Shown one piece after another: positions 1 to 13,356 of a stretch of DNA of 64,000 bases. Each line of letters starts with the position of its first letter. Position 1 is the stretch's first letter. The notes under the pieces are model-generated. The model was not told the origin of the DNA and ran no database searches. It saw only the letters and a program-made list of their open reading frames with translations. The position numbers and the translations under genes are program-made. The DNA lies in the NCBI GenBank assembly GCA_026874595.1, contig CM049310.1, positions 20,620,058 through 20,684,057 of the forward strand, given 5' to 3'. The DNA comes from Sipunculus nudus. Its lineage: Eukaryota > Annelida > Sipuncula > Golfingiida > Sipunculidae.

Positions 1-1024
1 GTTACAGATCGAGTTCGTGTTTCGTCCTGGATGACCTACTTTTGACCGTTTTACGGCTCCTGAATATAGAAAATTTCATGAAAAATATGAAATATCATGA
101 CAAATACACATGTACAGACTTTTTTTCGCAATGCCTTCAGATATTGGCCTGGTTTTTGGTGTGTCGCCAGATATTGACCAGTTACTGATTTAGTTCGCAT
201 TTCGTCCTGGTTGACCTACTTTTGACTGTTTTACAGCTCCTGAACATAGAAAATTTCATGTAAAACATAAATTTTCATGACAAATACACTTGTACAGACT
301 TTTCTTCACAATACCTGCAGATATTGGCCTGATTTTTGGTGTGTGGGCAGATAATGACCAGTTACAGATCAAGTTCACGTTTTGTCCCAGTTGACCTATT
401 TTTGACCGTATGACAGTGCTCTAACAAAGAAAATTTCATAAAAAGGTGCATATGTATGGACTTTTTTTCACAGTGCCTGCAGATACGGGCCTGATTTTTG
501 GTGTGTAGGCAGATAATGACCAGTTACAGATCGAGTTCTTGTTTTCTCTCAGTTGACCTACTTTTGACCATTTGACTGCTCCTGAACATAGAAAGTTTCA
601 TGAAAAATATAAATTTTCATAACAAATGCATATGTACTTACTTTTTTTCCTCAATGCCTGCAGATACCACCCTGATTTTTTATGTGTGGGCAGATAATGA
701 CAGTTACAGATCGAGTTCACGTTTCATCCTGGTTGACCTACTTTTGATTGTTTTACGGCTCCTAAACATAGAAAATTTCATGAAAGACAAATTTTTATGG
801 AAAATGCACATGTATGGACTTTTTTTCACAATGCCTGCATATACTGGCATGATTTTTGGTGTGTTGCTTGATAATGACCCGTTACAGATCGAGTTTGCAT
901 TTTGCCCTTGTTGACCTACTTTTGACCATAGGACACCTCCTGAACTTAAAAAAATTTTCAAAATTTTACAAAAGTTTCTAATTTGCCCAAGGCGGGGGCA
1001 TTCGTGTCGTTCCGACACATCTAG
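1..1024 (+). repeat. Tandem ~180-bp array with Helitron-like 3' end
   Basis: Six imperfect units start near 1, 181, 361, 523, 703 and 881, each opening with GTTACAGATC or a variant. Each unit carries GTTGACCTACTTTTGACC and CAGATATTGGCCTGATTTTT-like blocks. The array runs off the left edge, so its start is not seen. It ends in a unique tail containing the hairpin GTGTCG-TTC-CGACAC (1004-1018), then AT and CTAG (1021-1024), followed by T. An internal tandem array plus a terminal hairpin is the layout of pearl/HINE (Helentron-associated) repeats of bivalves, and hairpin plus CTAG before T also fits a canonical Helitron 3' end. No Rep/helicase coding sequence is present, so the element is non-autonomous. 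The small ORFs here are not genes. Confidence 0.7.
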
Positions 1025-1326
1025 TTTATTATATGGCAGTTGATCAGTATTACACAAGCAGCCATGCGTGAAAATTAAATTCTTGAAATAAATGGCTCCA
1101 TTTAATCCCAGAACCAGGTCTTTTCTTACAAGTTAATACCCTCATTGTTATAATACTAAGTTCTGGTTTTCTTTCAACACAGGTTTTACTAGTTCTTTCT
1201 TAAAATAGGTCAGCAGATTGCCAAGCTTTGTAAACTGTAGAGGGAAACAAAATACAACTATCAATTTCTTCTGTGCTATAATTGTGATTGCAAGTTGATA
1301 CATTTGTACTGTTATTTACCTTGTAG

Positions 1327-3556
1327 GAACACCAGCTTGAACATGCAGTGGTGACCATTCTCCAAAAGGCTGGAGCCACAGATTACATCCCACAGTTCGC
1401 TCGCAGAAAGATCAGCATTGAAACCCTGTGTCAGATGACGATGGAAGATCTGACGTTTGTATGTATAATCACTAAAAAATTGTGTGGCACAATTCAACGT
1501 TTACCATTTTAGAATTTCAGAAAAACTTTATTCAAGGAGCAGATGATGCATATCACTTGCAGTATATTTGTATTCACAAACGTATGGGGGAGTTGTCAAA
1601 TCTGATATTTTAGAATAGAGTGGAACCAGACAATAACAGTCACTGGGGATGTTTTTGTCTATAATAGAGAAGTGCCTGTACAAGACAGATTAAAGACTGT
1701 CTGAATGTACTTGTCATGAGACTGCTTTAAATATCTATTATAATGAGGTGCCCATAAATGGGAGATCCCCTTAAATAGAGGTTTTTCCCTGTATTTGCAA
1801 TGTATTAAACCCCAGTCGTAGAAGCTCAAAATAGGATGAACCCTACGCCCCCAAGGCAGTGGAAATCTTGCACTTCTAAAGAAGCTACTGATTTTCCCGC
1901 TGCCTGCTTTGACCATTTATGATGCACTTAAACACCAGGTGGTGCACATGGGCCTATCAGCTGAAAAAACTGCTGATGTGACTTGCAGCCAACCAAATGC
2001 AAGTCAACAAACACTCGAAAGGCATCAGGCTCCGCCCAGAAACCACATGTGGGGCAATTCTCTCTGACCCTGTGCCTGTTCAAATGGTTGCTGGGGCGAT
2101 GAGCTGTCACTCAAAACAAAATGAACAAAATTATCTTCATGTATTCCTTGCTTGGCTGGTAAACCATTTTGCTTCCAGCACAGGGTCTCATCTGATTGGA
2201 CCAAAATACAGTGCGCCCCTCTGGTGTAGAGATTCAGAATACAAGGTCATAACAAATATGGCTTACAATATTTATAGGTTGCCTATTGGTAAAGCACTGT
2301 GTAAAGAGCGTAGATGGACCCATGGTGTTGGAATCAGTTGCAGGACTTTGGTATCAGGATGTAATTCAGGAAAAGATCTACATTAATTAATTTTGTTTGG
2401 CAGATCAGTATTCCGGAGGGTGTCCGTGATCGCATCCTTGTGGCTGTGGACGAGTACAAAGCATCTTTAGATCTGAAGGCCAGAAAGAAGACGAAGGCCA
2501 TAGAAGAACCAGAGGAGAAGAAGAAAGAGGAGGTAACCTGCGATATCTGTGTGCTCAGCAGACCTGTCACTTGTACAGGGTTCACACTGTATCAGAAACA
2601 GTCTAGCTGAAACAGAACAAAAGGCTTAAAAAGTGTAAAATCTTCATTTCATTGCCCTAAAATTGCCATTGTTTAGCATGAGTGAAACTGAAAATGTCTT
2701 TTCCCCATTTATGAATCTTAAATTTGGAAACTGATTGTTGTGACTCTTTTCCATATTGCCCCAGACTCGGATTCTTTGCTGCCAAGCAATTAGTTATTTA
2801 TTTGTAATATCAAGCATAATAATATTGAATGAACATTCATCAACCCTGTAAATATTATTATTATTGATATTATAAATTAAGATACAATGTTAATATTCTG
2901 TTAATATGTATAATACTATGTTAAAAATGTTATGTTTAGGGCTTTTTTGAATATCTTGAACAATTGGTGTCTTACATTTTATCTTTCCTGCAGGTTTCCC
3001 CTGGTGCTAGTCCTAAGAGCCCTACTGCGCCCCCTACAGAAGTTATTGCAAGAATAGCACCTGAGTGTGTGGTCTGTGTGGATAGCGAGGTAGGTATCAA
3101 GGTCATGTTCATCCTGCTGCCCTGTGACACATTTAATCAGTACAGCTCATTTAATGATGCTATGATTAGTGTATGTTTAAATGATTTAGGCATTAACTTC
3201 GAGTGCAGCTTAATTTTACTGCATTTTTGCATTGTCACAGTATTATTATTATATAACAGATGTTATTCTTCATAAAATATTTTATTTTGTAAGAATAGTT
3301 CTTCTACAGTACATTCATTGTATAACTCTACATTGCAGCAGAAACTTGGTATTTAATTATTGGTATTATTTGCCTTATGATGAAAAACTAAATGAAGAGT
3401 ATCACATTTGGATTTTTCTCTTTATTTCAGTGCAATATGGTGTTCCTCAACTGTGGCCATGTGTGCTGTTGTAGTAACTGTTCAGCCTCCCTAACAGAAT
3501 GTCCACTGTGTCGGGGAGAAATTGTGCAGCGAGTCAAGCTGAGTCGGGGCAGCTGA
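1327..3556 (+). CDS. LRSAM1: LRSAM1-like E3 ubiquitin ligase, C-terminal exons (5' part outside window)
   Basis: Four coding exons, all joined in phase 0 with GT-AG borders: 1327-1458, 2404-2532, 2994-3089 and 3431-3556 (TGA at 3554-3556), about 160 residues in the window. Exons 1-2 encode a SAM-type helical domain (ATDYIPQF, ISIETLCQM, IPEGVRDRIL) followed by a Lys/Glu-rich linker. Exon 3 carries SPTAPPTE, a PTAP late-domain motif of the kind that binds TSG101, then the start of a RING finger (ECVVC). Exon 4 completes the C3HC4 RING (NCGHVCCC, then CPLCRGEI). The order SAM, PTAP, RING at the extreme C-terminus is diagnostic of LRSAM1, an E3 that ubiquitinates TSG101 and acts in endosomal sorting and xenophagy. 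The leucine-rich repeats and coiled coil of the family must lie on exons left of the window. The introns show no other gene. The gene is convergent with POLE3. Confidence 0.9.
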
Positions 3557-6500
3557 GGGCGAACCTCCATGATCTTATAACTTATTTATGGATGCAGCTT
3601 CTACACCACAGAGTTACCTGAATGTGTTTTGTTGCATGCTTGTGTAGTGCATAAGTACATGCGGGGAGCATTATTCAAGAAAAGTATAACAGTCATTATG
3701 CAGATGATATCTGGCTAATTATTAAGTCTCTTGGTCAGTTTGTGACACCTTGAGTGTTTACATTTGCTTAAGAACGCAGTGCAAGTTTTAGGCCGAAGTT
3801 TCCAAATGATGGTGTACACTATAATATAACATGCAGGTCCTCTTCATACAGATGATTGAGAAATGGGTTATGAAGGGCTTCCTGTGGAAACAATATATGG
3901 TCCTCACCTGTGTATTTTGTAGCCTGGACCTTTATAAAGCAAACTGGTGGTCCACAGGAACTTGCCATGATTATCCATGTGCCTTCGATGGCAAGGTAGA
4001 ATTGGTTAAATCCAGATCAAGGACACATAGGTCATGTGACCTGCTAGATGGAGCTGGTAAAATTGTTACATGTAGGCAGTACACACTGAACATGATCCCT
4101 TAAGAAGCCTCTATTGTTCAGAACCCTCTGAATGATTCTTTAGCAGCACAGGTAAAATAATGCACATTTTCAGTGTTCAGGCATGTATACCACTTGGACC
4201 ACAGGTCCTCCATGCATAAGTTTTAGTGCATTGACCTAGAAATCTTAGCATTACTTTTGCACTTGAGGTTGATGACACCTGGTCACTGTTGTATCTTCTG
4301 TGCAAGCTGCAGATTAAATTCCACCACTGATTATGTTTTACTTCTGCAGTGTAGGTTGGATACATCTGAGTTTGACACTCTAAAGTTCTGCTAATGACTT
4401 AATTTTAAAAATAAATAGGTCATGGTGGCCTAGATGTTTATGTAGACTAAGCTACAGTTCTTATATAGGTAAAATTAGACAATCAGGATATGATAGTTGT
4501 ACTGAGATTTTCTTTTGAATACTCAAAGCTTCCATGATAAAATAATTTACACAAATAATATTGCACCAAAAAATGAAGGGTACTGACCCAACTGTTGGCA
4601 CTGTAAATTGTGCTTTGTGTGCTAATTAAACTTAAGATAAGGGCATAAGGCAAGACCTTTGGTGCATATGGCAACAGTACCTTGAAATTAAGCATGTTTT
4701 ACATAGTTGTTTATCAGTCTCATCGGGTGTTCATGATTGCAACAATGAAAAAGTGGAAGGTTCCATCAGGAATGTCAAAGGTCAAAAGTTAGGCAAGGAC
4801 CTTGTTTGTCCGTCAATTATTACATTTGGAGTAGCAAGGTTAATACTTTTGAACACCTGACTACAGTTCAGGTTATTCTCTATCATATAGGTAGGCAAAA
4901 TATGATATAGAAGAGGTGAAAAGGAATGGAATTGTACCTAATGGTCTTTAGATATGTCTGAACATGGCATACACAGGCCAAATAACTAACCAAAGAAAAT
5001 GTACACATGTATGTTAGGTAATAATGTTTTCAGTCAAATTTTAATTCCTTGATTTACTTTCTCAAAACACAAGTAGACCCTAGTTACCACAATTAAATCA
5101 TTGCAGTTAGAGCACACTTATGAATAAAGCACCCTAGTAGTATGTTACTGAGTGAATGTGAATGGTGCCTAGATGTCCCCAGTGTTTTTATACTGATACT
5201 TCTACTGCATTCAATTTTAAAAATACAAAGAACACAATATGTAACTGTATGTGCTTGTCTCAGAAGATGAAACATTTTATACCACGCGCTGTAGCAAAAC
5301 ATTTATTCTGAACCATAAATTAAAGGTACTGCATGGTTGATTAGTAACTTCCACATGATTTTCATTAAACTTGGTGGGTGGTCATAGACAAGTCATATCA
5401 TGTGAAAACACCAGTTATTTGCTGTTGTTGGTCTGTTGATAAAGAATGAACAATTTAATGACGACCACTGCTTGCCTGTCCAGTCTTGATGGAACAAACA
5501 CAAAGGGGTTTCTTTGATCAGCTGGCTGGCCTAGTGGTAATGTTATGTGCCCACCACTTCAGTGATACAGATTACTCATCCAAGCACAACCAGATAATTT
5601 CTTCTGACTTTCACAGAACCCTAAACCTTCAGCCTTGGCGCAGGAATACACACTCCAGAGTGCCTTGAGGTTAGACCTGTGACAGTAGACTAACATTTTA
5701 TACAATCAGTGGAGATTGTGTTCCGGGTCAGTGTTCCTGTTAATGTAGAATCCGGCACTTGTTATGTGGGCATACCAAAGTATTACCCGGTGCATTTCTG
5801 TGGCTGCGCCAGTGCCTTGGGGTGTGGGTAAAGCTTGCCCTTATAGGCGTCTCCTTTGTAACTTTCTGTAAGAAACATGTATAACCCATCACCACACTTT
5901 ATTATTGGTTTTAGATTAGAATTTTTAAATGTATTCCCATGACAATCCAACATAACCAAATTTTTAATGTCAGACCATATCATGTCAAGACACGTGTACA
6001 TTTAATTCTCTTTTTATGATTTATTGGTACTGGTGGCATAGAGTTAGGCCAGACACAGTTAATTATTTGTGTTATGAATGATATGTTCTGGTGCTTATTG
6101 CACCACATACATGTTTACCCGTATACAGGGCCCTGGTACAAAATTGCTTATGTTCTGAAATTGTTACAACTGCAGCCATAACCTGCTAGTCTGAAAAAAA
6201 AAAAATTATTTATTTATTGAAAAACTTTGATGTGTACAAAGGTGCCTGACAGTATCTTTGCTTTTTCACTCATGCCCCAAAGAATACCTTCACTGTGACA
6301 AACCTGCCAACAGAGGAGTGTAATCTGAGACACCAAAGTGTTTAAAGTGGTTAAGCATACCATGGCAATCAAAGTGAGACTGGTTAAAACCAAACATCTC
6401 AAGAAACTGCTCTTTTATAGGGTTTGTTCAGTCTATTTGATGTCTCTGCATGTGGTTTACCAGTGTAACATCATTGGTTTTGAGTCATCAAGGTGATTGT

Positions 6501-7360
6501 TATGCATACAACGGAATCTGTTATGATCCTGATGTGCGACCTTTTGTGCAGGTTGATCAGGACTTGCATATAATTGTGATTTCATCCTCACTTGCAATTA
6601 ATTCTTGCAAGCAGAATATTACAGATATGCAGGTTTCATGACTTGCATTTGGTTTATTAAGATAGTCAGTGCTTGTAGCAAGGTATGATCGAGTCATTTT
6701 GATGCAAACCTATTCATATAACCAGGATATTGTACATATTAACATTATCACTAGCAGTATTCATGTTAACCATAATATAACTGTGATTATGTTTGTTAAA
6801 GATTTTTTTAATTTCTTCATATGTGTTATACACCATTATTCATGTATATATTTATATATATATATTCATATTTGTGTTGCATGCTCGGAGAGTTTTTAAA
6901 AAAGGGCATAATTCTTATTGTAACTGTAAGTCTTTTCCACAAAAACTATCATACTTTGTACTTGTGAACTACTCGTGCTCAACTTAGTGCTGTGAATAGA
7001 AGTGATCTGCTGTCCAGTAAACATCAGCAGTGTATACTGAGACTAATCCACAACAGGAAATGAACAGTTCTCAAATATGAAGTAGCAAACAAAATAAAAT
7101 GTAAAATTTTGTTAAATGACATGTTCACTGTTACTAAAATTGGAACAATGATTCCTTTTCTTAAGAGCACACCTTTTCGGTAATTTTACGCTTGAAACTT
7201 TACAAATAGTTGTGCGTGTTACTGTTTTCTAGACTTCATTGGTATTGTTAGAACCTTTAGACTGAAACGTCTGGAGATCGATGTAGGCCTGTGCTTTATA
7301 CTCCTTCAACACAGGACATTGTTACTTTTGTAGTCCTTCTGCCAATAAAACATGGTCTGT
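3557..7360 (+). other. LRSAM1 3' UTR and downstream region
   Basis: AT-rich sequence after the LRSAM1 stop with no supportable coding region; its ORFs are all short and unrelated to known families. A consensus AATAAA lies near 7345 (GCCAATAAAACATGG), so the 3' UTR could be nearly 3.8 kb, but earlier sites cannot be excluded. There is a short poly-A run near 6187 and a TA-rich stretch near 6848-6868. The 3' boundary of the transcript is inference. Confidence 0.4.
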
Positions 7361-8811
7361 AAATGTTATCATTTTCTGTATCTTGTGTGTCTGCATGTCC
7401 GAGTCAGCAACCATATTCATCTGATACAGTTTGTACAAATTCCTAATCACAGATGTAATGCTGCTTTGTGTACATTTTCATTTTAGATTTGAAAATTAGG
7501 GTCCCACAGAAAAAACTTGTTTTCTCCAATATCTCCAAAACCAACCTTGATGAATGACCAGGCAAAGATGTTAAAAGCTAGGTTTTCATGGTTAAAATTA
7601 TATATAACCATAGTGCGTTCATTTTCAATATGCAAATTAGGTCTTGTATTAAAGAAAAAAATATATATTATCTTGTATGAAAGAAAAAAAAATTTTATCT
7701 TGTAAATCTTCTGAGTAAGAGCTGTAGTTTTGATAATCATGGACTAAATACATACAGATCCAAGTTGTAAAAGTACAGAAACATGGAAAAGTACAAACCT
7801 AAGTAAGCATCTAAACATCAAAATATATAGTAATTGGGTATCTGAATGTGAAGAAGTGTTCTGATATTTGTAAACTTACTAAAAGGAGCAACTGAAGTAT
7901 ATGAAAACCACATGTTTGCTTCAAGATATTTATTGCAAAATAGTGATTAAATATTGTACAATACCTGATAACAGAGGACATATATATACAAAAACACCAA
8001 ATAACCTTTGCATGGACTGAGTTATCATACCACCAATTATGCCGCCCTTAGCGGTAGTGTGAGATACTGGTATATAATGTGATGCCAGGATTTATGCTAG
8101 CTGTAATTCATTATTCATATAGTGTGACTTGCCAAGCGTCCGCACATACCTCAATGAAATGTTTTCATTCAGTGGCAACTGCTCACTACTAATCTATACC
8201 CTAAGTCCCCTTGACATTTAAATTTTAAACAAACTGACATTCCTGAGAGGCACATCTGGACAGAATAGGCTTGCTTGGGTAGGAAATTTCAGCCCCATTC
8301 CATGCAGAAAGGACCGATTTATATCCACTTTTCAGGACAAATGTCTAAAGTATATTTGAATAATCTGAATAAATTCTGGCGATGGGTTATTATGGAATAT
8401 TACAGTAAATCTTCATTTTAGTGAACCTCAACATCTCTGCAAAGATGTTAATATACCAAAGGGAGTGAATAAACTATGGTAAGTATTAAATGTCTGAAGG
8501 AAGTGGGAACTTCAGCCAAAAACGACTAAACATAAACCCACTCAATGTTTATTTTAATAATTTGTGTAAATGCACTGCTTTCAAGAACATGCAACTCATG
8601 AAGACATGCTGATGTAGCAAGATGTCACCTCTGGTTTGTACCAGATTCAGTCACAGGTTTCTTGTATGTTAATATTATTATATCTGCTGTTCTGTATGTG
8701 GACAATGCCATACAAGCAGTATACCCTTATTACAGCAGCCCATCAGTCATTAACCAGCTCATACCCAGCAGCCACTAATAAGATCAATTCGACATGATAA
8801 CTCTGATGATA
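7361..8811 (-). other. Intergenic gap and probable POLE3 3' UTR
   Basis: No ORF of substance. On the minus strand AATAAA signals (TTTATT on +) occur near 7928 and 8548, so the POLE3 3' UTR probably covers part of this interval. The remainder, between the two convergent genes, is AT-rich with A-runs near 7650-7700. I see no RNA gene or recognisable repeat. Confidence 0.35.
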
Positions 8812-11122
8812 TCAGTCTGAAACCTCCACCACCTCGGCATCTTCCGTATTTCCATCATTCTCCTCTTCCTCCTCCTCTCCATCCTCCTCTCCGTTTTCTT
8901 CCTCTGCTTCATTCCCTTCCTCATCATCCTCAATTATGACTTCAGTTTCTCCCCCTGTTTCTGGTTTCTTCTTTTTGGCCTCAAATTTACCTTTCTTGTA
9001 CGCTGGAAAAGAAGACCAACACTGCAGACATGACAAAGCATCTTTGCTATAAACACAGTTAATTAACTGTACGTAACAACACACAAATGAGATCATCTTC
9101 AAGGGTTGTACAAGTAGACTGAAAAGAATCAAACCGTTCGAGGTACCTATGCTTGAAACCACAATATCTTATCCAATTAAAATGCAACAGATGTAGCGAA
9201 GAAATGGAAATAAATATTAATAAACAACCTGATCTACTTTTTGTAAATGAAAGTGTTAAAATCATTCTGACATTTTCTCAATAATCTTATAATATTGATT
9301 TATTCACTGCCATGGCACTGACTTGTAAAAAAAAGAATAAGTCACCTTGTAATGCTTTCTTGAGGGGGTCAACAAAGCGTTCAAATTCCATTTCTGTCAT
9401 GGCATCAAGTACATCATTACCAGTTATTGTTTTCCTCTTGCCCCTTAGTGCAAAATTGTTGGCACTGAAAAGAAAATAAACATACCTAAATGACTTGGTT
9501 TGACCTGGTGAAAGCAAGATTACTGGTAAATGTACACTGGTTAATCTTGTGGACCAAAACCTTCATCTTAAACACACCATAAATTCTATTGTAAACATCA
9601 ACTATAATCTACATTCTCAGGTATAAAAGCTGGTGAGAAATGGCCATGAAAATGAAAGTAATCACCTTAGATAGTTTTTAACATTTAAGACAAGTTCTAA
9701 TACATGTACATTTAAGGTAGCATCCCGGTCAAAAACCTGTAATTTTAATATTAATCCAAATGAAGTTCCAAATGCATATTAGACCCCATAAAGTGTACAT
9801 CATTATCAACCTGGTGCAAGGTCCTTTCTACTTCTATATACATTGATGAAATTCATATTCATTTTCATTTGCAATTATAACAATTTTGAAAATTTTTAAT
9901 TTCTAACTGGTACACGATTTTACGCAACCAGTTGCAGCAAACCACTACATGACAATATCTAAAAACTCTTTTTTTGTTTTTTGTTTTTATTATCGAAACT
10001 GTTTTTGTTCTGTTGTGGAAAACCTAACTTGGGCAAAATATTCTATTGGTTAATATTTCTGTGGAGATTTATGAATACCACAAAGAAGCTTGGTGACCCC
10101 TGACCTCATTAAAAATCATTTATAAAATGTGCAAATTATGCAGAGAATCTTACTTGGGACAGATATCATTTTGGTTAATATTTCTGATGAGTTTCATCCA
10201 AATCCATCCTATTAGTAGTAAGTTATCGCTGCAATACTATAAAGCTTAACAGAAAGAAGGACAGATAGACAGGCAGTCACTGTCCATACCATAAATGTGA
10301 CCCATCCTACAAGGGCAGATAAAAATCAGCATTAACTGTTTATACAGGTTAATTTTGATCTGAGATTTCATTAAATATTTGCTTAAAGTATCTAACAACC
10401 ATTTTGGTTCTTATTTTAATGAAAGTCTGGAATTTACTTCTAAAGAAATAATTAACTCAAGAATCAAACAGAAGGAAACAAATTGATAATCAAATTGCCT
10501 TAATGGACACTCCTAATTCAAAGACCTACTACATACCATGATGTTGCATATAAAACAAATATGCTTGCAGACTTGGATATGGCCAATCGAGCATCCCTTG
10601 AAACATTCACTCCATCTGGAAGCTGAAATACACAAGAAAGTATAACCAACAAGTAAGAACAGACTTGGTTTATGCTCCACATGTCCATTATAGCTTCAAT
10701 ATCAATCTTGCACCCATTTCAATATATGATCTAATAATTATTAAGTCATCATTATAATGTAGTAAATTTTCCAATTACAAAGTGTAAGTTTCCAGATAGT
10801 TTTCCTCCCTAACAACAAAATCAGAGATTATAATTTTCACAACTTACAAACATGTAATGCAAACTCTCTTCCTCCTATTTCATGACAATTGCATGAAACT
10901 ACTTCAGTAGAAGTATACCCACTGGCCACCACACCAAAATAAAATTCAAAAGTCAGTACAAAAAATTCACAAAAAGGTGTTAATCAAACTGCATAGTATA
11001 TCAAAATTAAAGTTTCTAGGAGAAAACTAAAAAAATATGAGAAATTAGTTTCTTACAGCTTCTTTGATAATCCGGGCTACAACTGTATTTGGAAGATTCA
11101 AATCTTCAGGTCGCTCTGCCAT
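8812..11122 (-). CDS. POLE3: DNA polymerase epsilon subunit 3 / CHRAC17 histone-fold protein
   Basis: A complete gene in four exons read on the minus strand: 11122-11057, 10622-10537, 9464-9346 and 9002-8812 (stop at 8812-8814), 462 bp or 153 aa, close to the 147 aa of human POLE3. The start is fixed by [12 protein letters not shown], nearly identical to the vertebrate N-terminus. Residues 1-95 form the H2B-like histone fold ([20 protein letters not shown], then [32 protein letters not shown]). The last ~50 residues are a Lys-rich then very acidic Glu/Asp tail, as in the family. POLE3 pairs with POLE4 in the polymerase epsilon holoenzyme, where it helps pass parental H3-H4 at forks, and with CHRAC15 in the ISWI remodeller CHRAC. 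All introns are GT-AG; exon 2 ends within the Cys codon of TSCANN. The first intron upstream of the ATG, if any, is not resolvable. Confidence 0.95.
9465..10536. repeat. POLE3 intron with degenerate interspersed repeat
   Basis: This intron holds a copy (about 10080-10325) of the repeat also seen at 58554-58805. Shared blocks are TGACCCCTGACCTCATT, TTGGTTAATATTTCTG and AGTAAGTTATCGC, followed by a GGACAGATAGACAGGCAG microsatellite-like stretch and a CATACCATAA end. Both copies run in the same direction. The left part of the intron (9540-10080) is AT-rich with no recognised content. Confidence 0.55.
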
Positions 11123-11202
11123 CTTTAAATCCCTTTCAAGATGAAGTTCCTGAAAGAATACTACTGGTTATCAACACATCATGCTGAATCATTATTCCAG
11201 AA

Positions 11203-13356
11203 GCCAAAACAAGGGACCCATGGGTCACGGCGCTCAGCTGTTATATATGATAAAAAATATGATTTGGGAAAGAGGCACATGCTTGTTTTGTGTGGTAATA
11301 AATATAAGCTTTATTATGAGTTGTTGGTGTTTAGCTTATGAATGATTTTGATAGTATCTTTGGAGACAGGGAAGAGGATTGATTTCATTTATTTTATTAA
11401 CAAATGGAGTGCTATTGTCACACAGATTTTGACTTGGCCATATAACTTATATGCAGCACATATAATATAAGAGTTTAACTATTTATTAAAAAAAATTACA
11501 AATATTGGCCCAGATATAATTTTTATTAAAAATAGTAAGAGAATCGTATGATTTTTAAAATGAAATATAACTGAAATGATTATTAAAATAATATTAAATA
11601 TATTCATGAATGCATTCATGAATACATTTGGAAAGTATTTGCACTGGTATTCACTGGTATTTGGAATATGTGACATTCTATCCATCAATACAAGATTCTT
11701 ATATCATCAGTAACTGCAAATTCCCTATTATTATAAACTAACAAATTCCTTTTCTATTTTTTTTAAATTTGTTATTAAAAACAAAAAAAATTAATTAATT
11801 TATTGTTTATTGTTATGTTGTTGGTTAAAACTACTAGATGAGTTGGGTTGGACACCTAGATCAAGCATGCATAATTTGCTGAAAGTTCAACAAGGTCAAC
11901 ATACAGGTGACTCAAGAGTGGCTGGAGAGAGCCAAGGTCTGACATGATCTCATAAAAACATTAATAAAAGCTACAATTTTTGGCCAATTTCTTTCAGCTT
12001 TCTAAACTAAAAAGCTGAAATCCTTATGTGTGCATGATATGAAAATTATATAAACAGAGCTCACAAGAAACAAACGTGAAATGGTCAAAGTTGGGCAAAA
12101 TTTAAAGTAGTAATTTTATATTTATACTAATAACTTATAATATTTTAAAAATTCAGAACTAATTTTGGGTATTCAATTGAATCTTGATTAAATAATGTTA
12201 CATCCCTGACAAAAAATCTCTAGCTTCAGCAAGCCCCTTGTTAAGGGAGTAAATATATTTCTTGATTTTTTACAAAGTGCATTATGTTTGGGCCCATAAC
12301 TTAAAACAATTACGCAATACTGACAGCATTTCTGGCATGTGCACAGAGAATGTATAGAAAAACATGTATATTATATATGATTAAAGTCAGATCAGTGGTT
12401 TTGATATTAGGCAGTATTGAAGTGAAACAATGGGTTTTTAATTGAAAATGAAGTTTTTCATTAATATCTCAAAGGTATTAAGTCCTAGTGACCAAATTCT
12501 TGGCATGGTGGGGGATTTTGGAGACATCTAATTGTATGCCAAATTTTAGGAACTGAGGGCTGAAGCTGGGGAGCTGAGCTCTTGCAAACTGCATAACACT
12601 AGCCTGATGTAAACAATATGTTACATGGTGCTTGAAAACTTGGATAAAATCTACAGTTTTTGATCAACTTGTTTCAAATTTTTGGTGTTAACAGACAAAA
12701 TGCTAACAAAAACATGCTGAGAAAATTAAATCCACAGTACTTACAGGAAGAAAACGTGCCATGGTCAAAGTTAGGCAAAATTTAAGGTACCAATTTTTTA
12801 TTTTTGTTAATATTTTAAAAATTTTAAAAGATTTTGATCTAATTTTAGGTATACAACTTAATTTTTATTAATTAAAGTTAAATTACTTGAAAAAAAGTCC
12901 ATAGCTTTAACATGTTTTGTGTTAAGTGATCAAATTTCTTTCCTGATTTTTTACAAAATGCATTATGTTCTGGCCCATAACTTTTTTAAATTATATAATA
13001 CAGACATAATTTCAGGCATGTACGTAGGAACTATATACAGGAATATTTATGGTAAATATGAGGAAAAACAGATGAGTGGTTTTGATATTAAGCAGCCCTG
13101 AAGTGTGAAAATAGGTTTTTAATAAAAAATTGAGGTTTTTCCTTAATTTCTCAAAGGAATAAAGTCTCAAAGACCCAGTTTTCGGCTTGGTAGGAGATCT
13201 TGGGGACATCTAACACTTTGCCGAATTTTGGATTCCTAGGTCTTACGGTTTCAAAACGTGCCACATCTACGGACGGACGGACAGACGGACGGACAGACGG
13301 ACAGACGACGGACAATGGACCACGACTATAGCTCAGATGACTTATAGTCAGCTGAG
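11203..13356 (-). repeat. Repeat family A, copy 1 (HINE/pearl-like)
   Basis: On the minus strand the element starts with TTTTTAGCTCAGCTGACTA near 13356. It continues through GAGCTATAG, a degenerate GTCCGTC microsatellite (13265-13310) and internal units of roughly 650-690 bp carrying GGGCCCATAACTT and CATGGTCAAAGTTGGGCAAA. It ends at 11203 with CAGCTGAGC, then the palindromic GTGACCCATGGGTC and CCTTGTT. The subterminal inverted repeat GCTCAGCTG / CAGCTGAGC and the terminal hairpin are the marks used here. No transposase, Rep or helicase is encoded. It lies upstream of POLE3. Confidence 0.75.

Noticed and set aside
11141-11341. 66-codon ORF just upstream of POLE3
   Set aside because: It crosses from the POLE3 leader into family A repeat sequence and has no conserved features.
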